Shown here in pieces: positions 7,544 to 15,300 of a DNA stretch of 64,000 nt. Made by a program: the position numbers and the translations under genes. Positions within the stretch are counted from its first letter, which is position 1; the number at the start of each line of letters is the position of its first letter. The stretch lies in assembly GCF_019392245.1 (NCBI RefSeq), contig NZ_JAHXRL010000003.1, positions 496,001 to 560,000 on the forward strand, given 5' to 3'. The DNA comes from Sulfitobacter sp. CW3 (lineage in GTDB: Bacteria > Pseudomonadota > Alphaproteobacteria > Rhodobacterales > Rhodobacteraceae). A model generated the notes under the pieces. It was not told the DNA's origin, did no database searches, and saw nothing but the letters and a program-made list of their open reading frames with translations.

Positions 7544-9841
7544 ATGGATAAGTTCGGGAAAAGCCAGTCGGTCAAACGGGTTGAAGACGTGCGGTTTTTG
7601 ACGGGCGAAGGGCGTTATGTTGATGATATCGCACCTGAAAATTCGCTGCATGCCTATTTCTTTCGCTCGCCTGTCGGGCATGGGGTGATCACGTCACTTG
7701 ATGTGTCAGATGCGCGCGAGGCCGAGGGCGTGCATGCAGTGCTGACCGTCGAAGATCTGGAAGCCGCGGGAATGGATATTTCCATGGCCGGTGCGATTTT
7801 GAAAAACCGCGATGGAACGGATGGTGCAAAGCCGTTGCGCCCGTTGTTGGCCAAAGGGCGTGTGCGCTATGTTGGCGAACCTGTGGCGGCTGTAATCGCC
7901 GAAACGTTGGATCAGGCCCGTGATGCGGCTGAACTGATTATGTTGGACGTCGAAGACTTGCCCACCCACATGACGTTGGAACGTGGCGGAGAGGCATTGC
8001 ACCCCGAGGCACCAGACAATCTGGCGTTTGATTGGGGGATGGGCGACGAAGCAGCCACGCAAAAGGCGTTTGATGCGGCGGCCAAGACTATCAGCCTTGA
8101 TGTGGGCGACAACCGGATCATCGTCAATTCCATGGAGCCGCGCGGCTGTTATGCCGAGTGGGCGAACGACAAGCTGCATGTGGCCAACAACGCCCAAGGC
8201 GTCTGGGTGCATAAGGGCCACCTGAAACGTGCATTTGGTCTGGATGACGACCATGTGCAGGTCACCAACCCGGATACCGGCGGCGGTTTTGGCATGAAGG
8301 CGGCGGCATATCCTGAATATTTCTCGGTCGCGCAGGCATCGCGTGCCTTGGGGCGTCCGGTGCGCTGGATGTCCGACAGGACCGAAGCGATGCTTAGCGA
8401 TAATGGGGGGCGCGATCTGACATCGCTGGCTGAATTTGCCTTTGACGAGAATAACAAGATCACCGCCTACCGTGTCAGCACCAAATGCAACCTTGGTGCC
8501 TATAACAGTCAGTTCGGCCAGCCCATTCAGGCGACCCTGTTCAGCAAGGTTTTGATGGGTGTTTATGACGTGCAGACCACATGGTTGCAGGTCGAAGGAT
8601 ACTATACCAACACGGTGCAGGTTGACGCCTATCGTGGTGCCGGCCGGCCCGAAGCGATTTATGTTCTGGAACGTCTGATGGACCGTGCCGCGCGCGAGCT
8701 GGGCGTAGACCCGTGGGAATTGCGCCGCATCAACTTTATCAAGCCCGAACAGTTCCCCTACACCTCTGCCACGGGCGAGCTGTATGACGTCGGTGAATTC
8801 GACCGCTTGCTGACCCGCGCTGCGATTGAAGCAGACCACGACGGCTTTGCCGCGCGCAAGGCTGCGGATGCGGCCAAGGGGCTGCTGCGGGGGCAGGGGC
8901 TTTGTTACTATATCGAGAGTATCCTGGGCGATCCGTCCGAGGGGGCCAAGGTCGAGTTTAACGAAGACGGCACCGTGTTTATCTATGTCGGCACGCAGTC
9001 GAACGGGCAGGGTCACGAGACTGTTTATGCGCAGTTTCTGGCGGACATGACGGGTATTCCGGCTGATCTGATCCATGTCATCCAGGGCGATAGCGACCTG
9101 ATCAAGCAAGGCGGCGGGACAGGCGGGTCACGATCCGTCACGACCCAAAGCACGGCGACATTGGCCACGGTGGCAAAGATGACCGACGCCTTTACCGCGT
9201 TTCTGGCCGATGAAATGGGCGTGCCTGCCTCCGAGATCAGCTTTGACGATGAACGGTTCCGCGCCGAGGGGTCGAACATGACCCCCACGATGCTGGAGGT
9301 CGCCGAAATGGCCCGTGAAAAAGGCCGCAACGATCTGTTGGTCCATCACGAGCGCGCGACCTTGCCGGGGCGCAGCTATCCCAATGGCGCGCATGTGTCA
9401 GAGGTGGTGATTGACCCCGAAACCGGGGTTGTCGTGGTCGAACGCTATACCGTGGTGGATGATTTCGGCAATCTGATCAACCCGATGCTGGCAGCAGGCC
9501 AAGTACATGGCGGCGTTGTGCAAGGCATCGGGCAGGCCATTCAAGAGCATGTTGTCTATGACGAGGATGGCCAGTTGTTAACGGCATCCTTCATGGATTA
9601 CGCGGTCCCGCGCGCGGCGGATGTTCCTTATATTGCGTTTAACTCTGAACCCGTGCCCTCAACCGCGAACCTGATGGGGATGAAGGGCTGTGGCGAGGCA
9701 GGCACTGTGGGGGCGCTGGCCGCGATTTCCAATGCGGTGCAGGATGCGCTGTGGGATCACGGGGTGCGTCAGGCAGATATGCCGTTCACGCCCCATAAGG
9801 TTTGGGCCTTATTGAATGATCAGGCCATCGCTGCCGAATAA
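7544..9841 (+). CDS. Molybdenum hydroxylase large subunit, CoxL-like form II
   Basis: A 765-residue member of the xanthine dehydrogenase / aerobic CO dehydrogenase large-subunit family, which binds molybdopterin cytosine dinucleotide. The active-site loop is AYRGAGR (residues 362-368), the signature of form II (putative) CoxL proteins, not the AYxCSFR of proven CO dehydrogenases. The catalytic glutamate is in GCGEAGTVG (about residue 718). The start ATG 7544 has AAGGAT upstream. The FeS (CoxS) and FAD (CoxM) subunits normally adjoin this gene but are absent on both sides, so partners must be encoded elsewhere. The substrate may be an aldehyde or N-heterocycle and is unknown. Confidence 0.85.
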   Translation: MDKFGKSQSVKRVEDVRFLTGEGRYVDDIAPENSLHAYFFRSPVGHGVITSLDVSDAREAEGVHAVLTVEDLEAAGMDISMAGAILKNRDGTDGAKPLRPLLAKGRVRYVGEPVAAVIAETLDQARDAAELIMLDVEDLPTHMTLERGGEALHPEAPDNLAFDWGMGDEAATQKAFDAAAKTISLDVGDNRIIVNSMEPRGCYAEWANDKLHVANNAQGVWVHKGHLKRAFGLDDDHVQVTNPDTGGGFGMKAAAYPEYFSVAQASRALGRPVRWMSDRTEAMLSDNGGRDLTSLAEFAFDENNKITAYRVSTKCNLGAYNSQFGQPIQATLFSKVLMGVYDVQTTWLQVEGYYTNTVQVDAYRGAGRPEAIYVLERLMDRAARELGVDPWELRRINFIKPEQFPYTSATGELYDVGEFDRLLTRAAIEADHDGFAARKAADAAKGLLRGQGLCYYIESILGDPSEGAKVEFNEDGTVFIYVGTQSNGQGHETVYAQFLADMTGIPADLIHVIQGDSDLIKQGGGTGGSRSVTTQSTATLATVAKMTDAFTAFLADEMGVPASEISFDDERFRAEGSNMTPTMLEVAEMAREKGRNDLLVHHERATLPGRSYPNGAHVSEVVIDPETGVVVVERYTVVDDFGNLINPMLAAGQVHGGVVQGIGQAIQEHVVYDEDGQLLTASFMDYAVPRAADVPYIAFNSEPVPSTANLMGMKGCGEAGTVGALAAISNAVQDALWDHGVRQADMPFTPHKVWALLNDQAIAAE

Positions 9842-9870
9842 CTGGCGGGTTTTTGTGATGTAGGCCGGGA

Positions 9871-9928
9871 GGGGGCGCTGCCCCCGGCCCTGACGGGCCA
9901 CCCCCGGGATATTTTAGAGCCAGAGAAG
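9871..9928. repeat. GC palindrome plus GGGATATTTT...GAAG intergenic motif
   Basis: GGGGGC-GCT-GCCCCC (9871-9885) forms a hairpin after the CoxL-like gene. It is followed at 9906-9928 by GGGATATTTTAGAGCCAGAGAAG. I associate this arrangement with many Rhodobacterales intergenic ends. Degenerate relatives occur at 4313, 14440, 48631 and 62772. It sits between two convergent genes and may contribute to termination of both. Confidence 0.5.
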
Positions 9929-9935
9929 CGGCGGG

Positions 9936-10421
9936 TTACTTCACGATTTGCATGACAATGCAGGTGGTGGAGCCAGTGGCGTAAAGGCGGCCGTCTTCGA
10001 TGCCGCGTATTTCGCCATGGGAAACGCCGGTGGAGCGACCGACATGATCAACGGTGCCGATACATTCGATTTCGGTGCCCAAGGGAATGGCGCGCAGAAT
10101 GTTGATTTTATATTCCAGCGTTGTGTAGATCGAGCCGCGCGGGATTTTGGTTTGCACAGCACAGGCCATCGCTGAATCAAGCAATGTGCCATACCAGCCG
10201 CCATGCACCGTGCCCAACGGATTTGTCACGTTGAATTGAGGGGCACCGCGGAACACGGCGCGGCCTTCTGCGACCTCGTGCAGGGTATAGCCCATGGTTT
10301 GGCCAATGGGCGGGCCGGGGTTGGTGCCGTCCAGAATTTTTTGCATGAATTCAAGGCCTGACAGCTTGAGCGCTTCTTCTCGGGCGAGCAGGTCTTGGGG
10401 GCCGTTAGCGACACGTGGCAT
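9936..10421 (-). CDS. PaaI-like hotdog-fold thioesterase
   Basis: A 161-residue acyl-CoA thioesterase-like protein. The family motif is NPLGTVHGGWYGTLLDSAMACAV, where HGG and the following Asp/Ser region lie at the active site of PaaI/YbgC-related hotdog enzymes; TTLEYKINILRAI is the next conserved strand. A roughly 35-residue N-terminal extension precedes the fold. The start ATG 10421 is preceded by GGAG, and this ribosome-binding site is part of the hairpin that ends metF upstream. It is probably transcribed by read-through from metF or from its own weak promoter. The substrate acyl group is unknown. Confidence 0.85.
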   Translation of the reverse strand: MPRVANGPQDLLAREEALKLSGLEFMQKILDGTNPGPPIGQTMGYTLHEVAEGRAVFRGAPQFNVTNPLGTVHGGWYGTLLDSAMACAVQTKIPRGSIYTTLEYKINILRAIPLGTEIECIGTVDHVGRSTGVSHGEIRGIEDGRLYATGSTTCIVMQIVK

Positions 10422-10450
10422 AAAAAATCTCCGGCAATTGCGTGCCGGAG
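10422..10450 (-). terminator. Intrinsic terminator of metF overlapping the next gene's ribosome-binding site
   Basis: Read on the minus strand, CTCCGGCA-CGCAAT-TGCCGGAG is a perfect 8-base stem followed by ATTTTTTA, a textbook intrinsic terminator about 45 bases after the metF stop. The GGAG of its 3' arm is also the ribosome-binding site of the thioesterase that starts at 10421. Confidence 0.75.
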
Positions 10451-10494
10451 AAGCTTGTTGAATTTGCGGGCCTAGGGCAAGCCCGCGTGCGGTC

Positions 10495-11361
10495 TTACGC
10501 CACGTCCGACAGGGTCGTTTGTGCTGTGACGTCCAAGGCGCGGCAGACGCTGCGGGTCAGTTCGGGGCGGTTAAGCGTGTAGAAATGCAGGTTTTCAACG
10601 CCCTCATCCACAAGGGTACTGCACATTTCGGTACACAGCGCCGTCGACAACAGATCGTGACGGTCATCGCGGATCGCTGTTTCAAAGGCATCATCCAACC
10701 ATGCGGGCACCTGAGTACCACAGCGCGTGGCAAAACCACGGGCGGATTTCCAGTTGGTGATCGGCATGATGCCGGGTGTGATGGTTTTGGTGATGCCAGC
10801 CGCCGCGCAATCGTCGCGGAAACGCAGGAAGGTGTCTGCATCAAAGAAGAACTGGGTGATCGCCTCGTCCGCGCCTGCGTCGAACTTGCGCTTGAGCCAT
10901 TCGATGTTTTGCGCCTGATCCGCGCTTTCGGGGTGGGGTTCGGGATAGGCCCCGACGCGCAGTGTGAATTTGCCCGTGGCGGCCAAGGCTTCGATCAGTT
11001 CGACGCTGTTGGCAAAGCCTTCGGGGTGGGGGGTAAACACCTTGGCACCGTTTTCGGGGTCGCCGCGCAGGGCAACAATATCGGTCACGCCGATTTCGGC
11101 AAAGCTGTTGGCGACTTCCATTGTTTCGACCTTGCTGGCACCCACGCAGGTCAGGTGTGCTGCAACGGGCAGGCCCGAGGTGCGGCGCAGAACATGGGCA
11201 GAATCATGGGTCAGATCGCGGGTTGTGCCGCCAGCGCCATAGGTGACCGAAAAGAAACGCGGCGCCAGAGGGGCCAGCGCCTGCGCCGTGTCCCAAAGGC
11301 GGAACGACGCATCGACAGACTTTGGTGGGAACACTTCGAAAGAGACGGCGGGGCTGGTCAT
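10495..11361 (-). CDS. metF: 5,10-Methylenetetrahydrofolate reductase
   Basis: A 288-residue FAD-dependent MetF that reduces methylene-THF to methyl-THF, the methyl donor for methionine synthase. It opens with SFEVFPPKS, the conserved N-terminal strand containing the catalytic glutamate; VTYGAGG and ALRGDPE follow, with FFDADTFLRF downstream, all MetFPS-domain landmarks. Its length is that of the single-domain bacterial enzyme. The start ATG 11361 has AGGAT upstream. It is divergent from metR, whose product is the expected activator, and is closed by a strong intrinsic terminator at 10422-10450. Confidence 0.95.
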   Translation of the reverse strand: MTSPAVSFEVFPPKSVDASFRLWDTAQALAPLAPRFFSVTYGAGGTTRDLTHDSAHVLRRTSGLPVAAHLTCVGASKVETMEVANSFAEIGVTDIVALRGDPENGAKVFTPHPEGFANSVELIEALAATGKFTLRVGAYPEPHPESADQAQNIEWLKRKFDAGADEAITQFFFDADTFLRFRDDCAAAGITKTITPGIMPITNWKSARGFATRCGTQVPAWLDDAFETAIRDDRHDLLSTALCTEMCSTLVDEGVENLHFYTLNRPELTRSVCRALDVTAQTTLSDVA

Positions 11362-11410
11362 TTTTAGTATCCTGTTCTGGCTTTCGTATCTTGTCGCACA
11401 GATTTAGTTG

Positions 11411-11423
11411 TGAAACAAACTCA
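11411..11423. promoter_or_regulatory. Candidate MetR binding site between metF and metR
   Basis: TGAAACAAACTCA matches the enterobacterial MetR consensus TGAA-N5-TTCA except for one base (C for T). It lies in the 95-base divergent promoter region, where a LysR-type regulator is expected to bind. It has not been tested against alphaproteobacterial sites. Confidence 0.45.
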
Positions 11424-11440
11424 TAACTTTCATCTTCAAC

Positions 11441-11456
11441 ATGAGGAACGCCTCAT
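11441..11456 (+). promoter_or_regulatory. Inverted repeat covering the metR ribosome-binding site
   Basis: ATGAGG-AACG-CCTCAT is a perfect 6-base inverted repeat that ends at the base before the metR ATG (11457). The GAGGAA that should serve as ribosome-binding site lies in its left arm and loop, so folding in the mRNA would occlude it. Alternatively it is a DNA operator. Confidence 0.4.
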
Positions 11457-12362
11457 ATGCATATTGAGTTCCGCCATCTGCGTACTATTCAGGCCATCCA
11501 CGAGGCGGGCGGGTTGGCGCGTGCTGCCGAGCAGATGAACATTACCCAGTCGGCGCTATCGCATCAGGTCAAAGGGCTTGAGGATCAGGCAGGCGTCGAG
11601 CTGTTTGTGAGGCGGTCTAAGCCGCTTAAGCTGTCGCCCGCGGGATTGCGATTGTTGAAACTGGCGCAGCAGGTGTTGCCACAGCTTGAGGCGGCGCAGG
11701 CCGAGTTTATGGGATTGCGGGCGGGCAGCACCGGGCGGATGCACATTGCGATCGAATGTCACGCCTGTTTTGAATGGCTGTTTCCGGTGCTCGAGCAGTT
11801 TCGCAAATTATGGCCGGATGTGGATGTGGATATTCGCCCGGGTCTGGCATTCGACGCCCTGCCTGCATTGCTGCGCGAGGAAGTCGATCTGGTGGTGTCG
11901 TCGGACCCGGAGGAACTGCCGGGGGTCGAATTTGTCGAGCTGTTTGATTACAACCCGGTGTTTGTCGCGGCCAGCAGCCATCCCTTGGCAGCAAAGCCCT
12001 ATGTAGAGGCCAAGGATTTTCGCACCGAAACATTGATTACCTATCCGGTGGAGCGGACGCGTCTGGATGTGTTCAGCCAGTTATTGATCCCGGCCAAAGT
12101 TGAACCATTGGCGATCCGGCAGGTGGAATTAACGGCGGTGATCTTGTTGTTGGTTGCGTCCAATCGCGGGGTGGCGGTGTTGCCGGACTGGGTGGTGCGC
12201 GAAGTCAAATACAGCAGCGACTATGTCACGCGGCCGCTGACGGAAAACGGGATCACGCGCAGGCTGTATGCAGCAGTGCGGCAGGATGATCTGGGCAAGC
12301 CGTATATGGAGAAACTGCTGAAGCTGGCAGGCCAAGAGGCGCGCAAGCTTCAGCAGAGCTAG
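11457..12362 (+). CDS. metR: LysR-family regulator, MetR-type
   Basis: A 301-residue LysR regulator. The N-terminal winged helix-turn-helix covers about residues 3-60 (LRTIQAIHEAGGLARAAEQM, QSALSHQVKGLE), followed by the effector-binding domain. The beginning MHIEFRHLRTIQAIHEAG and the metF-facing position are characteristic of MetR, the homocysteine-responsive activator of methionine genes. The start ATG 11457 directly follows a 16-base inverted repeat. Autoregulation together with control of metF from the shared 95-base region is inferred. A GC-rich hairpin follows the gene. Confidence 0.9.
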   Translation: MHIEFRHLRTIQAIHEAGGLARAAEQMNITQSALSHQVKGLEDQAGVELFVRRSKPLKLSPAGLRLLKLAQQVLPQLEAAQAEFMGLRAGSTGRMHIAIECHACFEWLFPVLEQFRKLWPDVDVDIRPGLAFDALPALLREEVDLVVSSDPEELPGVEFVELFDYNPVFVAASSHPLAAKPYVEAKDFRTETLITYPVERTRLDVFSQLLIPAKVEPLAIRQVELTAVILLLVASNRGVAVLPDWVVREVKYSSDYVTRPLTENGITRRLYAAVRQDDLGKPYMEKLLKLAGQEARKLQQS

Positions 12363-12365
12363 GGA

Positions 12366-12390
12366 TCGGGCGGGAACGGTCCCCGCCCGA
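12366..12390. terminator. Bidirectional hairpin between metR and the oxidoreductase
   Basis: TCGGGCGGG (12366-12374) pairs with CCCGCCCGA (12382-12390) over a 7-base loop between two convergent genes. No T-run is present on either side, so any termination would be hairpin- or Rho-dependent. Confidence 0.5.
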
Positions 12391-12395
12391 CAGGC

Positions 12396-13436
12396 TTAGA
12401 CCACCTTGACGATGGCCTTGCCGTTGTTGCCACCGGTCAGCAGATCCATGAACGCTTGTGGTGCGTTTTCCAGACCTTCGGTGATGTCTTCTTGGATGGC
12501 GATCGACCCGTCCGCGACCTTTGGTGCGACTTCTTTCAGGAAGTTGGGGAAGTTGGCCCAGTGGTTCGAGATGATGAAACCGTTCACGCTAAGGAAGTTC
12601 ACGAGAATCGTGCGCCACAGTTTGGGGGCGGTCAGCGCTTCTTCGGCTGCGTTCGCGCCCAGACCACCGGCGTTGTACCACGCGATCATGCCGCAGATCG
12701 GGATGCGGCCAAAGGGGTTCATCAACGGCATCACGGCCTCAAGCACTTTGCCACCGACGTTTTCGAAATAGATGTCGATGCCTTTGGGGCAGGCTTCTTT
12801 CAATGCGGCGCGCAGGGATTTCGCATCCGGATAGGCGCGGTGATCCAGACATTCGTCAAAGCCAAAATGTTCCTTGGCCGTCGCGCATTTATCCGCACCG
12901 CCTGCGATGCCGACCACACGCAACCCGTGGGCCTTGGCGATCTGGCCGACCATGGAGCCAACAGGGCCGGTAGCGGCGGCAACGACCAGCGTTTCACCGG
13001 CTTTGGGGCGGCCATATTCCATCAGACCCTGCCAGCCGGTAAAGCCGGGCATGCCCAAGACGCCCAATGATGTGGTGATCGGCACCTGCGCGGGGTCGAC
13101 TTTGCGCAGCATTTTGGCGGGTTGCACGCCGTGGGTGGACCAGCCGAACATGCCAAAGGCAAAATCGCCGGGTTTGAAATCGGGGCTGTTGGACGCGATG
13201 ACCTCGCCGACCGATCCGCCTTCCATGGTGCCACCGATGGGCACCGGGGCCGCATAGGATTTCGCATCATCCATGCGACCGCGCATATAAGGGTCAAGCG
13301 ACATATAGTGCACGCGCACCAGCACTTCGCCATCGCCCGGCGTTGGCACGGCGGATTCTTCTAGACGAAAGTTATCGGCTGTGGGCGCGCCATCGGGGCG
13401 GGATGCCAAGACGATATGTTTCATTGTATCGGTCAT
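12396..13436 (-). CDS. MDR-superfamily NADP-dependent oxidoreductase (CurA/PTGR-like)
   Basis: A zinc-free medium-chain dehydrogenase/reductase of 346 residues, in the family of prostaglandin/alkenal reductases and E. coli CurA (curcumin reductase), which reduce activated C=C bonds with NADPH. Seen are the N-terminal GroES-like fold (YMSLDPYMRGRM), GMPGFTGWQGLMEYGRP, and the Rossmann motif VVAAATGPVGSMVGQIAK; YFENVGG is a family hallmark. The start at 13436 is chosen because GGAGG lies 8 bases upstream; an ATG five codons earlier overlaps that site. It is convergent with metR. The physiological substrate is unknown. Confidence 0.88.
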   Translation of the reverse strand: MTDTMKHIVLASRPDGAPTADNFRLEESAVPTPGDGEVLVRVHYMSLDPYMRGRMDDAKSYAAPVPIGGTMEGGSVGEVIASNSPDFKPGDFAFGMFGWSTHGVQPAKMLRKVDPAQVPITTSLGVLGMPGFTGWQGLMEYGRPKAGETLVVAAATGPVGSMVGQIAKAHGLRVVGIAGGADKCATAKEHFGFDECLDHRAYPDAKSLRAALKEACPKGIDIYFENVGGKVLEAVMPLMNPFGRIPICGMIAWYNAGGLGANAAEEALTAPKLWRTILVNFLSVNGFIISNHWANFPNFLKEVAPKVADGSIAIQEDITEGLENAPQAFMDLLTGGNNGKAIVKVV

Positions 13437-13621
13437 TTCGGGGTCCTCCATTCATGTCCTCAGGGGGCACCGTATCTGGAAACCCTTATCACGCAAGGCA
13501 GGTTCAACCGACACGTTGCGTCAGAGCCTCGTTTACCATCATGCGCCTTTGGCAATCAGGCCCTTGGCAATCTGGGCTCGCGGGCTTAAAGGGAGGGCTG
13601 ATTGAATGAAGGGCGCGGAAA

Positions 13622-14407
13622 ATGGTTGGCAGTGCAAATCTAAACATCATGATCAAGGCCGCGCGGCGCGCTGGCCGTGGGCTGGTCAAGGATTTCCGTG
13701 AGGTAGAGAACCTTCAGGTGTCTATGAAAGGTGCCGGCGATTTTGTCAGCCGCGCCGATCTGCAGGCGGAAAAGATCATCAAAGAAGAATTGATGGGCGC
13801 ACGTCCGACCTATGGCTGGTTGGCCGAGGAAGGCGGCGGCGAAGAGGGCCAAGACCCCACACGCCGCTGGATCGTCGATCCGCTGGATGGCACAACGAAC
13901 TTTCTGCACGGTTTGCCGCATTGGGCGATTTCCATCGCGTTGGAGCACAAAGGCCAGATCGTTGCCGGTGTGGTGTTTGACCCTGCCAAGGACGAGATGT
14001 TCTTTGCCGAAAAAGGTGCCGGTGCGTGGATGAATGACATGCGTTTGCGTGTTTCTGGCCGTCATCGGATGATCGAATCTATTTTTGCCACAGGCCTGCC
14101 CTTTGCTGGTCGTGCCGATCTGCCCGACACGCTGCGTGATCTGGGGCGCATTCTGCCGGTTTGTGCAGGCGTGCGGCGCTGGGGCGCTGCGGCGCTGGAT
14201 TTGGCCTATGTGGCGGCCGGTCGTTATGACGGCTATTGGGAGCGTCGTTTGAATTCATGGGATCTGGCGGCGGGCATGCTGATCGTGCGCGAAGCCGGTG
14301 GCATGGTCGAACCGATGAACCCTGCGGGCGACATTCTGGCCGACGGCGAGATTGTCTGCGCGAACGAGGCGTTGTTCTCGGGCTTTGCGAAAATCGCACG
14401 CGGCTGA
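13622..14407 (+). CDS. suhB: Inositol monophosphatase family protein (SuhB-like)
   Basis: A 261-residue Mg-dependent phosphatase. The metal-binding signatures are present in order: WLAEEGGG (the glutamate of the first site), WIVDPLDGTTNFLHGLPHW (the DPxDGTxN motif) and the C-terminal NSWDLAAGMLIVREAGG (the WD motif). Family enzymes dephosphorylate inositol-1-phosphate; SuhB also acts in ribosomal RNA transcription in E. coli. The start ATG 13622 lies just after a GAAGGG stretch. It is transcribed alone between the MDR oxidoreductase (divergent) and the rhomboid gene (convergent), and its 3' end carries the dispersed repeat. Confidence 0.9.
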   Translation: MVGSANLNIMIKAARRAGRGLVKDFREVENLQVSMKGAGDFVSRADLQAEKIIKEELMGARPTYGWLAEEGGGEEGQDPTRRWIVDPLDGTTNFLHGLPHWAISIALEHKGQIVAGVVFDPAKDEMFFAEKGAGAWMNDMRLRVSGRHRMIESIFATGLPFAGRADLPDTLRDLGRILPVCAGVRRWGAAALDLAYVAAGRYDGYWERRLNSWDLAAGMLIVREAGGMVEPMNPAGDILADGEIVCANEALFSGFAKIARG

Positions 14408-14426
14408 GCGCGTTGCCGGGGGCGGG

Positions 14427-14466
14427 ATGCCTTCGGCGAGGATTTAAGTCCATTTGGAATTAAGAC
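14427..14466. repeat. Second copy of the 40-base dispersed repeat
   Basis: This 40-base segment differs at a single position from 4300-4339, the right arm and tail of the hairpin repeat next to valS. Here the left arm is missing, so no long hairpin forms. It lies 19 bases after the suhB stop and before the convergent rhomboid gene. Confidence 0.8.
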
Positions 14467-14496
14467 GTTGATTTATCGATCAGCTGTTGGTGCGCG

Positions 14497-15240
14497 CTAT
14501 TTGCGTTTCACCTTTGGAATATGGCTGCGCCGCGTTTTATAGGTCGCGTCGGGGTGGGGCGGATGCCCTTGGGTTTGCGACCAGAAATTTGGCCCGCCTA
14601 AGCGCAGCCAGATCGGGATGGTCAGGATCACACCGACGATAAAACCGCCCGCATGCGCCCAATATGCCACGCCGCCCGACGATGGGTCGGCACCGACGCC
14701 GCCGATGAATTGCATGCCCAGCCACAGGCCCAGCATGATCCACGCGGGGATCGGCAGGATGCGGAAAAACACGATGAAGATGATCAGAACATCGACTTTA
14801 GCCTTGGGGTACAGCAACAGGTACCCGCCCATCACGCCGGCGATAGCCCCCGAGGCACCCACGGTGGGCACGCCCGACATCGGGGCCGAGATCACATGTG
14901 CCGCCGCCGATAGGACACCGCAGGCAAGATAGAAGCCCAGATATCCCATATGGCCCATCTCGTCTTCGATATTGTCGCCGAAGATGTACAAAAACAGCAT
15001 GTTACCGGCCAAGTGCATCCAGCCCCCATGCAGGAACATGGACGTAAAGACCCCGGTGTAGCCACCGCCCATGGTCACGCGTTCCGGTAAAAGTGCCCAA
15101 TTGTAAAAGAAGAGGTTGATCGCGCGTGGATCGTTCATCAAGCTGGCATAGCTTAGAAACACGCCGATGTTCACTGCCATCAGCATGTATGTCACGTAAG
15201 GTGTGCGCCCCGAAGGGTTATGGTCGCGGATCGGAAACAT
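14497..15240 (-). CDS. Rhomboid-family intramembrane serine protease
   Basis: A 247-residue polytopic protein with about six hydrophobic segments. The rhomboid signatures are complete: HGGWMHLAGNMLFLYIFG (residues about 71-88), the catalytic serine in VGASGAIAGVMGG (S130) and the catalytic histidine in YWAHAGGF (H196). Family members cleave transmembrane segments of other proteins. I choose ATG 15240 (MFPIRDHNPSG...), which has TAAGGG upstream; an in-frame ATG at 15261 is the alternative. The C-terminal tail after the last helix is cytosolic and basic. It is divergent from the racemase-like gene by 60 bases. Confidence 0.92.
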   Translation of the reverse strand: MFPIRDHNPSGRTPYVTYMLMAVNIGVFLSYASLMNDPRAINLFFYNWALLPERVTMGGGYTGVFTSMFLHGGWMHLAGNMLFLYIFGDNIEDEMGHMGYLGFYLACGVLSAAAHVISAPMSGVPTVGASGAIAGVMGGYLLLYPKAKVDVLIIFIVFFRILPIPAWIMLGLWLGMQFIGGVGADPSSGGVAYWAHAGGFIVGVILTIPIWLRLGGPNFWSQTQGHPPHPDATYKTRRSHIPKVKRK

Positions 15241-15300
15241 GACGCGACCCTTAGCCATCGTCGTGGCAGGGTCAAGAGCTTGGATGAGGCAGAATATCGA

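Noticed and set aside
7706..9109. 467-codon minus-strand frame opposite the CoxL-like gene
   Set aside because: It runs in antisense to a strongly supported gene, has no recognised domain or ribosome-binding site and arises from GC-biased third positions. Similar mirror frames at 5854-6954, 15989-17245, 17279-18622, 41532-42788 and 43917-45053 were rejected for the same reason.
10422..11456. SAM riboswitch near metF
   Set aside because: I looked for SAM-II or other S-adenosylmethionine aptamer features in the 95-base metF leader and found none; the MetR site explains regulation better.
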